Assembly: GCF_006385595.1 (NCBI RefSeq)
Contig: NZ_CP041046.1
Span: 620,001 to 684,000 of the forward strand
Direction: 5' to 3'
Source: Luteibacter pinisoli
Lineage (GTDB): Bacteria; Pseudomonadota; Gammaproteobacteria; Xanthomonadales; Rhodanobacteraceae
Length of the DNA: 64,000 nt
The first letter of the stretch is position 1. Each line of letters starts with the position of its first letter. The position numbers and the translations under genes are program-made. This document shows, piece after piece, positions 8,955-19,081 of this stretch. The notes below the pieces were generated by a model. It had not been told where the DNA came from and made no database searches. It was given only the letters and a program-made list of their open reading frames with translations.

Positions 8955-9150
8955 ACGGGCAGGCCCCTGGGGCCGACATAAGCGGAGGGCCGCACAAGGC
9001 CGCGATTGTCGCGCGAGCGCTTCCTACGGCCCGGTCCGAAGGTCCGCGTCTGGCGGACCCAGGGGCCTGCCCGTCTCCGACCCCTATAGGCATCACGCCC
9101 AAGGCGGCGAACGCCGCTGAAAACACGCATTCGCAACGCGAATGAACCGA
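8955..9150 (-). repeat. Long intergenic repeat, copy B (inverted relative to copy A)
   Basis: Read on the minus strand from 9150, this stretch follows copy A block by block, with the 34-bp identity at 9023-9056 and the 25-bp identity at 8969-8993. The middle is more diverged and carries GTAGGAAGCGCTCGCGCGAC, a REP-like string. The two copies face each other across a 241-bp spacer. Confidence 0.75.
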
Positions 9151-9193
9151 TGCCGCTTGTAACGGGCGGCACCGGTCATTGGCGATGTGCTTC

Positions 9194-9844
9194 CTAGCCG
9201 TTGAAGGCGGAGATGTCTTCCTCGGCGAGCAGTTCCTGCACCATCGCCCGCGTGGCGCGACGCATCGGCCGTTCGTCCACGCGATCCAGCGGTGCCTGGC
9301 GCAGCGCATCCAGCGGAAGCACCGTGATGTCGAACGGGATGCCATCGGCGCCAAACAACAGCACGGTGTGCTCGCTCTGTTCGTTGCCGGACCAGCGCAG
9401 GCGGCGTGTCTGCGTTTCCAGCGGGATGCCTTGCTCGGTGAGGAACAGGCCCGGCGCTTCCGGGTCGTCGCTGTAGATGTGGAGGCACACGGCGGAGTGT
9501 TCGTCGGCCGTGCCTTCCAGCACCGCGCCCACCAGCCGTGAATCAAAGTGACGAAGGAAACGCATGGCTTCCACCGCGGCCTCGCGGCGTGCGCGCAGCG
9601 CCTGCGGCTGGCTGTCGCCGTGGAAGAGGCGCTGGTGGGTGCGCAGCGCGTCTTCAATCTCGTTGTTGCGGGGCAGGGCCTGCGTATCGATGATGCCGAG
9701 CCGCTCGGCGGCTTTGAGCTTCGCGTGATGGAAATCGCGAATGCCGTGTTCGCTCATCAGGCGTGCCGCTTCCTGGGCGACCAGGACGCGATTGCGCTGC
9801 GTCCTGTCCTGCGCGTGGATCTTGTGATGTTCGCCTCGTGCCAT
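9194..9844 (-). CDS. Conserved hypothetical protein (xanthomonad family, function unknown)
   Basis: A 216-residue soluble protein with no signal peptide or membrane segment. The N-terminus is very basic and helical (HHKIHAQDRTQRNR, then VLVAQEAARLMSEHGIRDFH). A middle alpha-beta part includes RFLRHFDSRLVGAVLEGTAD, which is loosely reminiscent of a nucleotidyltransferase-like fold. From memory, closely similar proteins occur through Xanthomonadaceae with inconsistent automatic names; none is backed by a motif I can see, so no function is assigned. It begins about 60 bp downstream of the mrcA stop on the same strand and could be read from the same transcript. Confidence 0.8.
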   Translation of the reverse strand: MARGEHHKIHAQDRTQRNRVLVAQEAARLMSEHGIRDFHHAKLKAAERLGIIDTQALPRNNEIEDALRTHQRLFHGDSQPQALRARREAAVEAMRFLRHFDSRLVGAVLEGTADEHSAVCLHIYSDDPEAPGLFLTEQGIPLETQTRRLRWSGNEQSEHTVLLFGADGIPFDITVLPLDALRQAPLDRVDERPMRRATRAMVQELLAEEDISAFNG

Positions 9845-9905
9845 GACTCACCCCCTATGGTGTGAAAGGTTGCCAATGAACGTACGGCGTGTGGGGCACC
9901 GTGCG

Positions 9906-12482
9906 TCAGAAGATGTCGTAGGCGTGGTCCTGCTGTTCCTCCTGCTGCTTTTGCTGTGCCTGTTCGCGGAGACGGTCGACGTCTTCCACCTTCATGATCT
10001 CGTTCATGCCACCGGGCGACGGCAAGCCTGAGCCCGGGTCGATCTGCACGGTGGCGATGCCCGGCGGCATGGCCAGCGTATGCGACGGCTTGTTGGCCAG
10101 CACCGCGCCCATGTAGTCCATCCAGATCGGCAGCGCGGCCTTCGCACCGAACTCGCCACGGCCGAGCGAGCTGAAGTCGTCGAAGCCCACCCATACCGCG
10201 GTAGAGACGTCACCGTTGAAGCCGACGAACCATGCGTCGCGATGGTCGTTGGTCGAACCGGTCTTGCCTGCGATGTCGTCGCGGCCGAGGGCCTTGGCTG
10301 CGGAGCCCGTGCCGCGCTTGACCACGTCCTGCATCAGCGACGTCACCAGGTAGTCGTTGCGTACGTCGATGACATGCGGTGCGAGCTTGGGAGCCTGCGA
10401 GGCGTTGTCGTGCGCATCCGCCGGCAGCACGGCATCGCCGGTGCCGACGCCGCCGGCGCTGCTCGCTGCCGCGGGCTTGGCCGGAATCAGCGCGGTGCTC
10501 GGCTGGGTCGGCGGGCCGGGCGGCGTCGGGTTGAGCAGGCGTTCCTGGCAATCGGCGCAGGCCCGTTCCGGATTGGCCACGTACACCGGATTACCGTCGC
10601 GATCGTCAATCCGCGAGATGAAGTACGGCGTCACCAGGTAACCACCGTTGGCGAACACGGCGTAGCCACGCGCCATGCTCATCGGCGATACCGAGGCGGT
10701 ACCCAGGGCGAGCGACAGGTTCTGCGGCAGCGCATCCGGCGTGAATCCAAAGCGTGTCGCGTAGTCGCGGGTGTAACGCACGCCGATCGCATCGAGCAGG
10801 CGCACGGACACCAGGTTCTTCGACTGCACCAGGGCCTCGCGCAAGCGCATCGGGCCGCTGAACTTGTTGTCGTCGTTCGCGGGCGTCCAGACGCCATCCG
10901 GGCGGCTCGGGTCCGGGAAGGCCACCGGCGCATCGTTGACGATGGACGCAGGCGTGAAGCCGCGCTCGAACGCGGCCGAATACAGGTACGGCTTGAAGCT
11001 GGAACCCGGCTGGCGTGCCGCCATCACCGCGCGATTGAACTTCGAGCGGGCGAAGCTGAAGCCGCCGACCAGGGCGCGGACGGCGCCGTCTTCCGGGTCG
11101 ATCGACACCAGCGCGGCCTGCACGGCGGGGATCTGCGTCAGGCGCCACGGGCCCTTGTTGGACTCGGGCTTGGCTTCGGTCGTCGTCGCGGCGGTGTCGG
11201 TCGCCTTGGCGTCCTCGGAGATATCGTCCTTCTCGCTGCGGATCAGCCGGACCACGTCGCCGCGTTTGAGGACGGCGTCGACGCGCGTGGGCGCCGCGCC
11301 CGCACGGCCTTCGTTGACGTACGGCCGGGCCCACGTAATGGACTCCAGGCTGATCGTCGCCGACTCCTTCGCATTGAGGTACACCGTAGCCTCCTTGGCG
11401 CCGGTTGCCGTCACGATGGCTGGCATCATGCCCGCGACGGGCGTGTAGCCCGCGAGAACGCGATCGAAGTCTTCGGGGCCGGCGCCGCCGGGCAGTTCCT
11501 CATGGCCTTCCGGGCCACGGTAGCCGTGGCGGCGGTCGTACGCGGACAGGCGGCCGCGCAGTGCATCGTTGGCGGCGGCCTGGCTCTCGCTCGGCACGGT
11601 GGTGTGCACCACGTAGCCTTCCGTCAGCGCATCGTTGCCCAGCTTCTCCAGCGTCTGCTGGCGCACCATTTCGGCAAGGTACGGCGCGTCCACCTCGATC
11701 TGCTGCTCGTGCGGGAACGCGTCGTTCGGTTCCTTGATCGCTTCTTCGTATTCGGCCTGGGTGATGAAGCGGTTCGAGAGCATCTGGCCCAGCACCCAGT
11801 CACGACGGCCGATCATGCGCTTCGGGCTGTTGAGCGGGTTCACCAGGGAGGGCAGCTGGAAGGTCGACGCGAGCGTGGCGCACTGCGCCACCGTCAGCTG
11901 GTCGAGCGTCTTGCCGTAGTAATACGACGCCGCGGCGGCCACGCCGTACGCGCGATGGCCCAGGAACATCTTGTTGAGATACAGCTCGAGGATCTGGTCC
12001 TTGGTGAGCTCGTTCTCCATGCGCAGCGCGATAAACATTTCTGTCAGTTTGCGCGAATACAGCTTCTCGGGGCTGAGGAAGAAGTTGCGCGCCACCTGCT
12101 GGGTGATGGTCGAGCCGCCCGAGCCCTTGTCGCCGCCGGACACGATCACATGGATGCCGGCGCGGGCGATACCGTGCCAGTCGATACCGGGATGGCTATA
12201 GAAATCGGCATCTTCGGCCGACAGCACGGCGTTCTTCAGGCGCGCCGGGACGTCGGCGATGCGCACGGGGATGCGTCGGGTCTCGCCGAAGGACGCGATC
12301 AGGCGGCCATCCGAGCTGAGGACGCGTAGGGGAACCTGCATATGGTAGTCGCGCAGCACCGCCACGGAGGGCAGGCGCGGGGCCAGCAGCCAGTAGGCCA
12401 CGCCAATGGCGCCCCCTACGAACAGGATGCCGGCCAGGAAGAGGTACAGCGCGATACGCAGCAGACGCTTGAAGATTCGCAT
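9906..12482 (-). CDS. mrcA: Penicillin-binding protein 1A (bifunctional peptidoglycan synthase)
   Basis: An 858-residue class A PBP that polymerises glycan strands and crosslinks peptides in the periplasm. The order is: N-terminal membrane anchor (about residues 9-32); GT51 transglycosylase domain with catalytic Glu90 in SAEDADFYSHPGID and the GSGGSTITQQVARN motif; an inserted OB-like region; and a transpeptidase domain with Ser494 (SSFK), SKN, and KTG at 740-742. A Pro/Ala-rich insertion lies near residues 655-700 before KTG, and the C-terminus is Gln-rich. It is divergent from pilM, the usual gammaproteobacterial arrangement. Confidence 0.96.
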   Translation of the reverse strand: MRIFKRLLRIALYLFLAGILFVGGAIGVAYWLLAPRLPSVAVLRDYHMQVPLRVLSSDGRLIASFGETRRIPVRIADVPARLKNAVLSAEDADFYSHPGIDWHGIARAGIHVIVSGGDKGSGGSTITQQVARNFFLSPEKLYSRKLTEMFIALRMENELTKDQILELYLNKMFLGHRAYGVAAAASYYYGKTLDQLTVAQCATLASTFQLPSLVNPLNSPKRMIGRRDWVLGQMLSNRFITQAEYEEAIKEPNDAFPHEQQIEVDAPYLAEMVRQQTLEKLGNDALTEGYVVHTTVPSESQAAANDALRGRLSAYDRRHGYRGPEGHEELPGGAGPEDFDRVLAGYTPVAGMMPAIVTATGAKEATVYLNAKESATISLESITWARPYVNEGRAGAAPTRVDAVLKRGDVVRLIRSEKDDISEDAKATDTAATTTEAKPESNKGPWRLTQIPAVQAALVSIDPEDGAVRALVGGFSFARSKFNRAVMAARQPGSSFKPYLYSAAFERGFTPASIVNDAPVAFPDPSRPDGVWTPANDDNKFSGPMRLREALVQSKNLVSVRLLDAIGVRYTRDYATRFGFTPDALPQNLSLALGTASVSPMSMARGYAVFANGGYLVTPYFISRIDDRDGNPVYVANPERACADCQERLLNPTPPGPPTQPSTALIPAKPAAASSAGGVGTGDAVLPADAHDNASQAPKLAPHVIDVRNDYLVTSLMQDVVKRGTGSAAKALGRDDIAGKTGSTNDHRDAWFVGFNGDVSTAVWVGFDDFSSLGRGEFGAKAALPIWMDYMGAVLANKPSHTLAMPPGIATVQIDPGSGLPSPGGMNEIMKVEDVDRLREQAQQKQQEEQQDHAYDIF

Positions 12483-12716
12483 GAAGGGGAGGGATCACCG
12501 CCGTCTAGGTCGTGGCGGAGTATAGAGCCTCGCCACCCCCCGGGACGGACCGGCCAGGCTCGACCCGGTATGAAGGGGGAACGCTAACCTATCGTCAGGA
12601 TTTGTGAATTAGTGCCGATAAGGGCTTGGACGGGCCGTTGCTTTGCCGTTAAGTTTTAGATCTAATGCCTTCGCGCCGAAGACCAAATCCGACAAGGCGC
12701 GGGGAAGGGGGACATC

Positions 12717-13775
12717 GTGGGGCTCTTTACACCGAAGGCGGCGCCGTTGATCGGTGTCGACATCAGCTCGACCGCGGTAAAGCTGTTGCAGCTCAGTGAG
12801 GCAGGCGGGCGCTATCGCGTCGAGCATTATGCCGTTGAGCCGTTGCCGCCCAACGCCGTCGTCGAAAAGAACATCGTCGAGGTCGAGGCCGTCGGCGAGG
12901 CAATCCGTCGTGCCCTGGCGCGCTCAGGGGCCAAGGTAAAGCATGCTGCGGCGGCCGTTGCCGGCTCGGCGGTTATTACCCGGATCATTCCCATGTCGGC
13001 CGATCTCTCCGAGGATGACCTCGAGGGCCAGATCCAGGTCGAAGCCAACCAGTACATTCCCTACCCGATCGAGGAAGTTAGCCTCGATTTCGAGATCGTG
13101 GGTCCGGTGCGGGACAACCCGGAGATGAACAACATCCTCCTGGCGGCGTCGCGCACCGAGAACGTGGACATGCGCATCGCCGCGCTAGACCTCGGCGGCC
13201 TGACCGCCCGGGTGATCGACGTCGAGGCGTTCGCCATGGAGAACGCCTTCGCCATGGTGGCCGACCAGCTGGCCGTCTCCCGCGACGCCCTCGTGGCCGT
13301 GGTGGACATCGGCGCCACCATGACCACCCTGGCCGTGCTGAAGAACCAGCGCACCATCTACTCCCGCGAGCAGGTCTTCGGCGGCAAGCAGCTCACCGAC
13401 GAAATCATGCGCCGCTACGGTCTCTCCTACGAGGAAGCGGGCCGCGCCAAGCGCAAGGGCGGCCTGCCCGAGTCGTACGAGATGGAGGCCCTCGAGCCGT
13501 TCAAGGAGTCGCTGGTCCAGCAGGTCAGCCGCCTGCTCCAGTTCTTCTTCGCCGGCAGCGAGTACAGCCGCGTCGACCAGGTCGTCCTGGCCGGTGGCTG
13601 CGCTTCGATCGACGGCATCACCGAGATCCTCGAGCAGCAGTTGGGCGTGCCCTGCGTGGTCGCCAATCCGCTGGCTCGCATGTCCCTGTCCAGCAAGGTC
13701 CAGGCCCAGACCCTCGCCCAGGATGCCCCGGCGCTGATGATCGCCGTCGGCCTGGCCATGCGGAGCTTCGACTGA
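12717..13775 (+). CDS. pilM: Type IV pilus assembly ATPase-like protein PilM
   Basis: A 352-residue cytoplasmic actin-fold protein that binds the N-terminal tail of PilN and connects the pilus motor to the alignment subcomplex. The start GLFTPKAAPLIGVDISSTAVKLLQL contains the phosphate-1 loop of the FtsA/actin fold, VAVVDIGATMTTLAVL is the second phosphate loop, and VVLAGGCASIDG is the adenosine motif. It begins at a GTG (12717) preceded by a purine-rich GGGGAAGGGGG. It is the first gene of pilMNOPQ, and its stop overlaps the pilN start by 1 bp (TGATG). Confidence 0.97.
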   Translation: MGLFTPKAAPLIGVDISSTAVKLLQLSEAGGRYRVEHYAVEPLPPNAVVEKNIVEVEAVGEAIRRALARSGAKVKHAAAAVAGSAVITRIIPMSADLSEDDLEGQIQVEANQYIPYPIEEVSLDFEIVGPVRDNPEMNNILLAASRTENVDMRIAALDLGGLTARVIDVEAFAMENAFAMVADQLAVSRDALVAVVDIGATMTTLAVLKNQRTIYSREQVFGGKQLTDEIMRRYGLSYEEAGRAKRKGGLPESYEMEALEPFKESLVQQVSRLLQFFFAGSEYSRVDQVVLAGGCASIDGITEILEQQLGVPCVVANPLARMSLSSKVQAQTLAQDAPALMIAVGLAMRSFD

Positions 13776-14506
13776 TGGCACGGATCAACCTACTTCCCTG
13801 GCGTGCCGAGCGCCGCAAGCAGCGGGAACGCGAGTTCTACATGCAGCTGGGTGTCGCCTTCGCGGCGGCCATGGTGGTGCTGTTGGGCTGGTCGTACTGG
13901 ATGGGCGCCCGCGTCGATAACCAGAACGACCGCAACACGTACCTCCAGGGTGAAATCAAGCAGCTGGACGACCGCATCGCCAAGATCAAGGACCTGGAAA
14001 AGGTCCGTGCGGGCCTGCTCCAGCGCAAGCAGATCATCGAGCAGCTGCAGGCCAACCGTTCGCAGATGGTCCACCTGTTCGACGAACTGGTGAAGACCAT
14101 CCCGGCCAGCGCGCGCCTGGGCTCCATGAAGCAGTCGGGTGACTCCATGTCGCTCGACGGCGTGGCGCAGTCCAACTCCAGCGTCGCCGAGTACATGCGC
14201 AACATCGAGGCATCGCCCTGGATGGGCCATGCCGACCTGCGCAAGACGGAAAACACGCACGATGATTCGCGCATGCCGTACTCGTTCGGGCTCGACGTGA
14301 AGCTGAATACGCCCAGCGCCGATGCGCCGGCGTCCTCGGCCACCGTCATGACCCCGCCGTCGGCGGCCGCACCTGCCGTCCCGGCACCGCTCGCCAATGC
14401 CGCCAAGGCCGTCACCGGTGCTCCCGCCCCGGCAGCGCCCGCCGCCGCTCCGACCGCAGCGACGCCGGCCACCGCCGCCACCGTCCCGGCAGGAGCCAAG
14501 CCATGA
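13775..14506 (+). CDS. pilN: Type IV pilus inner-membrane protein PilN
   Basis: A 243-residue bitopic membrane protein. The short cytoplasmic N-terminus MARINLLPWR is the conserved PilM-binding motif (INLLPWR). A single membrane segment lies near residues 25-45 (LGVAFAAAMVVLLGWSYWM), followed by a coiled coil (NTYLQGEIKQLDDRIAKIKD) and a periplasmic ferredoxin-like domain. The C-terminal 65 residues are an Ala/Pro-rich tail, longer than in Pseudomonas PilN. It overlaps pilM by 1 bp and pilO by 4 bp, so translation is probably coupled. Confidence 0.96.
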   Translation: MARINLLPWRAERRKQREREFYMQLGVAFAAAMVVLLGWSYWMGARVDNQNDRNTYLQGEIKQLDDRIAKIKDLEKVRAGLLQRKQIIEQLQANRSQMVHLFDELVKTIPASARLGSMKQSGDSMSLDGVAQSNSSVAEYMRNIEASPWMGHADLRKTENTHDDSRMPYSFGLDVKLNTPSADAPASSATVMTPPSAAAPAVPAPLANAAKAVTGAPAPAAPAAAPTAATPATAATVPAGAKP

Positions 14507-15150
14507 GCTTCCTTGACGATCTGCGCAACCTTGATCGCAACAACGTCGGTGGCTGGCCGAAGTCGGTAAAGATGTTCTTCACCGGCCTGGTCTTCGTCGT
14601 CGTGGTTGCTATCGGCTGGTACGTTGAAATCAGCGGCCAGCAGGACGACCTGGCCAACGCCGAGTCGAAGGAGGAATCGCTCAAGGGCGAGTTCTCCCAG
14701 AAGCAGGCCAAGTCGGCGAACCTCGAGGCGCTGGAACAGCAGCTTGCCGAAATGCAGGACATGCTCCGCCAGCTGCTGCGCCAGCTGCCGAGCCGGACCG
14801 AAATGCCCGAGCTGCTGGTCGATATCTCGCAGACGGCCCTGGCCGCCGGGCTGGAATCGGACCTGTTCCAGCCGGGCCCGGAAACGCCGAAGGATTTCTA
14901 CGCCGAGAAGCCGATCACGCTGCGCATGGTGGGCACGTACCACCAGTTCGGCACCTTCATCAGCGGCGTGGCCTCGCTGCCGCGCGTGGTGATCCTGACG
15001 CTTCACGATGTCTCCCTGAAGCCGAAGGATGGCAGCAAGGGAACATCGGGCCAGCTCGTGCTCCAGGGCACGGTAAAGACCTACCGTTACCTCGAAGATG
15101 ACGAGGCCGCGGCCCAGCAGAAGAGCACGACGGAAGGGGGTGCCAAGTGA
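14503..15150 (+). CDS. pilO: Type IV pilus inner-membrane protein PilO
   Basis: A 215-residue partner of PilN. A cytoplasmic N-terminus (MSFLDDLRNLDRNNVGGWP) is followed by one membrane segment near residues 24-45, a coiled coil (SKEESLKGEFSQKQAKSANL) and a periplasmic ferredoxin-like domain with LLRQLPSRTEMPELLVDIS, the PilO signature. PilN-PilO heterodimers form the alignment complex that links the motor to the PilQ secretin through PilP. It overlaps both neighbours by 4 bp (ATGA). Confidence 0.96.
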   Translation: MSFLDDLRNLDRNNVGGWPKSVKMFFTGLVFVVVVAIGWYVEISGQQDDLANAESKEESLKGEFSQKQAKSANLEALEQQLAEMQDMLRQLLRQLPSRTEMPELLVDISQTALAAGLESDLFQPGPETPKDFYAEKPITLRMVGTYHQFGTFISGVASLPRVVILTLHDVSLKPKDGSKGTSGQLVLQGTVKTYRYLEDDEAAAQQKSTTEGGAK

Positions 15151-15674
15151 TCCGTTCCCGGCACATCCATCTCCGCCTCGCGGCGGCCGGCCTGGCCCTC
15201 GTGGCGCTGGCCGGTTGCACGCGCGGCCAGTCCGACCTGCGTGACTGGGTCGACGCTGAAAAGCACAAGAAGGGCGAGCCGATCCCGCCGTTGCCGGTGA
15301 TCCGCACGTTCGAAACCTTTGCGTACCAGGACCAGACCGCCCGCGATCCGTTCAGCCCGAGCACGGCTGAAATGGAGAACGCGTCGGGCAGCGGCCCGCG
15401 CCCGGACGAGAACCGTCCGAAGGAACCGCTGGAAATGTTCGCCCTGGATACGCTGAAGATGGTTGGTACGGTAGGTGCAGGATCCAGCCTGGAAGCGCTC
15501 GTCAAGGATCCAGGCGGGGTGATCCACAGGGTCCATCGCAATGAGTACATGGGGCAGTCGTACGGCCGCATCACGGCCGTGGGGGAAGACCGCATCGATC
15601 TGGTCGAACTGGTGTCGAACGGCACCGGCGGCTGGATGGAGCGTCCGGCAAGCATCGCGGTCGGCGACAAATAA
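15147..15674 (+). CDS. pilP: Type IV pilus lipoprotein PilP
   Basis: A 175-residue periplasmic lipoprotein with a signal peptide ending in the lipobox LVALAGC (acylated Cys24). The low-complexity linker region contains RDPFSPS, a PilP hallmark. The C-terminal beta domain contains LKMVGTVGAGSSLEALVKDP and EYMGQSYGRITAVGEDRIDL, which dock onto the PilQ N-domains. It overlaps pilO by 4 bp and precedes pilQ by about 10-20 bp. Confidence 0.96.
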   Translation: MIRSRHIHLRLAAAGLALVALAGCTRGQSDLRDWVDAEKHKKGEPIPPLPVIRTFETFAYQDQTARDPFSPSTAEMENASGSGPRPDENRPKEPLEMFALDTLKMVGTVGAGSSLEALVKDPGGVIHRVHRNEYMGQSYGRITAVGEDRIDLVELVSNGTGGWMERPASIAVGDK

Positions 15675-15684
15675 GAACTCGGGG

Positions 15685-17925
15685 ATGAAGCACATGACGA
15701 CCAATTCCACTCATCTGCCGGGTTGCGCGCGCCATCGCACGCGGCGCTGGACCTTAGCGGTCGCGCTGGTCGCGGCCTGCGGGTTCGCCGGCACCGCGGC
15801 GGCCGAGACGGCGCTCAAGAACGTCACGTACGACGCACAGCCTGGTGGCCGCGTCGAGCTGACGCTCGCCTTCTCGGGCCACGCGCCGGAGCCGAAGGTC
15901 TTCACGACCTCGAATCCGCCGCGCATCGCCATCGACCTGCCGGATACCACCAACGCGTTCTCCACGCGCCACCTCGACGTCGGCAAGGGCTCCACGTCCG
16001 GCGTCTCGGTGGTGTCGGCCGGCGGCCGCACCCGCGTCACCGTCGAGCTGTTCCGCGATTCGGCCTACAAGACCCGGGTGGACGGCGACAACCTGATCGT
16101 GACCGTGAATAACGGCCCGACCGGCGCCACGACCACCACGGCGATCGTGTCCGATCCGACCAAGGCGCTCCCGTCCAGCGCGGGTACGCCGCTGTCCAAC
16201 ATCGATTTCCGCCGTGGCCCGAATGGCGAGGGCCGTGTGGTCCTTACCCTCGGCAGCGAAAACACCACGCCGGAAATGCGTCGCGAGAACGGCAAGGTCA
16301 TCGTCAGCCTCACCGGCGCCACGCTGCCCTCCAAGCTCGCCCAGCGCCTGGACGTGCTCGACTTCGCGACGCCCGTGCAGTCGGTGCAGTCCTCGTCCGT
16401 GCCCGGTGGCACCCGCATGGTGATCGTGACCAAGGGTGATACCGACGTCTCGGCCTACCAGAACGGCACCGAGTACGTTGTCGAAGTGGCGCCGAAGAAG
16501 CCGTCGCCGACGGCGGCTGGCAAGGCGGCGAAGGGCCAGGAGCCGACCTACTCCGGTTCGCGCCTCACCTTCAACTTCCAGGACATCCCGGTCCGCTCGG
16601 CCCTGCAGCTCATTGCTGACGAAGCCAAGCTCAACCTGGTGGCCTCCGACAGCGTCGGCGGCAGCGTGACCCTGCGCCTCGTCAACACCCCGTGGGACCA
16701 GGCGCTCGACGTCATCCTGCGTGCGAAGGGGCTGGACAAGCGCCGCAGCGGCAACGTCATCTGGATCGCCCCGCAGGCGGAGCTGGCCACGTACGAGCAG
16801 AGCCTCGCCGATGCCCGCCAGAAGGCCGAGGACAACGCTGAACTGGTGGCTGACTACATTCCCATCAGCTATGGCAAGGCCGAAGACATCGCCAAGCTCC
16901 TGACCTCCGGCGCCATGCAGGGGGCCGGCGGTGGCAGCAGCAGCGGCGGCTCGCGCGGCTTCCTGTCCACCCGCGGCAGCGTCTCCTTCGACGACCGTAC
17001 CAACACCCTGCTGATCAACGACACGCCGGACAAGATCCGTGACCTGCGTGAGCTGATTGGTACGCTGGACCGCCCGGTGCAGCAGGTGCTGATCGAGTCG
17101 CGCATCGTGGTCGCCACCGACACCTTCACCCGCGACCTCGGCGTCCGCTGGGGCGTGCAGGCCACCCAGACCAACGCGAGCGGCCAGGTCATCGGCACGA
17201 CGCCGGACCTGACCAGCGGCACGGCGCCGAACCAGGGCACCGCCGGCCTGGCGACCCAGGTGTGGAACGCTAACCACACCCCGGTTGGCACCCAGAACAC
17301 GATCACCTACCCGGGTGGCTACAACGTCAACCTGCCGGTGGCCAACCCGGCTGGCAGCCTGGGCCTGGCGATCCTCGGCTCGAACTACCTGGTTGACCTG
17401 GAACTCTCGGCCGCGCAGACCGAAGGCCGCAGCGAAGTCATCTCCAGCCCCCGCGTCATCACGGCGAACCAGCAGGAAGCCGTGATCAAGCAGGGTACCG
17501 AGATCGGCTACGTCACCTACCAGGCCTCGAGCTCGGGTGGTGGCGCGTCCAACGCCACGGTTCAGTTCAAGGATGCCGTGCTTGAGCTGCGCGTGACCCC
17601 GACGATCACCGCCGACAGCCGCGTGTACCTGAAGATCAACGTGAAGAAGGACGCTCTCGCCGGCAACACGCCGTCGCCGGGTGGTGGCTTCGTCCCGTCG
17701 ATCGACACCCGCGAGATCAACACCTCGGTGCTGGTCGACAACGGCCAGACCGTGGTCCTGGGCGGTATCTACGAGATCACCAAGGCCAACACCACCAAGA
17801 AGGTGCCGGGCCTCGGCGACATCCCGGGTATCGGTGTCCTCTTCCGCAATACCTCGCGTCAGAATGACAAGGCCGAACTGCTGATCTTCGTGACGCCGCG
17901 CATCCTGAGCAACACACTGCAGTAA
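15685..17925 (+). CDS. pilQ: Type IV pilus secretin PilQ
   Basis: About 746 residues forming the outer-membrane pore through which the pilus passes. After the signal peptide (hydrophobic LAVALVAACGFAGTAAAE) come two AMIN peptidoglycan-binding domains (about 45-135 and 165-265), a secretin N0 domain (LTFNFQDIPVRSALQLIADE), an N1 domain and the secretin barrel (LIESRIVVATDTFTRDLGVR to GLGDIPGIGVLFRN). The frame is open further upstream inside pilP. The start at 15685 abuts GGGG, and the second ATG at 15694 has better spacing from the same GGGG; either gives the same mature protein. It is the last gene of the pil operon, with a terminator 22 bp later. Confidence 0.96.
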   Translation: MKHMTTNSTHLPGCARHRTRRWTLAVALVAACGFAGTAAAETALKNVTYDAQPGGRVELTLAFSGHAPEPKVFTTSNPPRIAIDLPDTTNAFSTRHLDVGKGSTSGVSVVSAGGRTRVTVELFRDSAYKTRVDGDNLIVTVNNGPTGATTTTAIVSDPTKALPSSAGTPLSNIDFRRGPNGEGRVVLTLGSENTTPEMRRENGKVIVSLTGATLPSKLAQRLDVLDFATPVQSVQSSSVPGGTRMVIVTKGDTDVSAYQNGTEYVVEVAPKKPSPTAAGKAAKGQEPTYSGSRLTFNFQDIPVRSALQLIADEAKLNLVASDSVGGSVTLRLVNTPWDQALDVILRAKGLDKRRSGNVIWIAPQAELATYEQSLADARQKAEDNAELVADYIPISYGKAEDIAKLLTSGAMQGAGGGSSSGGSRGFLSTRGSVSFDDRTNTLLINDTPDKIRDLRELIGTLDRPVQQVLIESRIVVATDTFTRDLGVRWGVQATQTNASGQVIGTTPDLTSGTAPNQGTAGLATQVWNANHTPVGTQNTITYPGGYNVNLPVANPAGSLGLAILGSNYLVDLELSAAQTEGRSEVISSPRVITANQQEAVIKQGTEIGYVTYQASSSGGGASNATVQFKDAVLELRVTPTITADSRVYLKINVKKDALAGNTPSPGGGFVPSIDTREINTSVLVDNGQTVVLGGIYEITKANTTKKVPGLGDIPGIGVLFRNTSRQNDKAELLIFVTPRILSNTLQ

Positions 17926-17947
17926 GCGACAGTTCCGGCAGTACCCG

Positions 17948-17976
17948 AGGGCGGCCGCAAGGCCGCCCTTTTTTTG
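17948..17976 (+). terminator. Rho-independent terminator of the pilMNOPQ operon
   Basis: Stem AGGGCGGCC / GGCCGCCCT with a GCAA tetraloop, followed by a T run, 22 bp after the pilQ stop. Confidence 0.92.
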
Positions 17977-18080
17977 TCCCGAATTCCCAGCCCGGACCGG
18001 GGCCCCGACTTCCGGCCCTAAACTTCTCGGCCCCGCTGTGGTCTCATCGGCCTGTCGCCAGTTTTTTACGAGCCACCGCC

Positions 18081-19076
<996 letters not shown>

Positions 19077-19081
19077 GCGCC

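Larger units (their letters stand above)
8464..9193. other. Gene-free region between gltA and the conserved hypothetical gene
   Basis: About 730 bp with no credible coding sequence. It holds the gltA terminator, two inverted copies of a ~195-bp repeat and, in the spacer between them, a REP-like stretch on the minus strand (TGTAGGAGCGCGCTCGCGCG, about 8882-8901). Short ORFs here run through the palindromes and have no protein-like composition. Confidence 0.7.

Noticed and set aside
8493..9145. Several short ORFs inside the gene-free region after gltA
   Set aside because: They run through GC-rich palindromic repeats and lack protein-like composition or ribosome sites.
10080..12329. Plus-strand ORF of 749 codons opposite mrcA
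   Set aside because: Composition is rich in Arg/His/Gly with no motifs, as expected for an antisense shadow in high-GC DNA; the mrcA strand has complete catalytic motifs.
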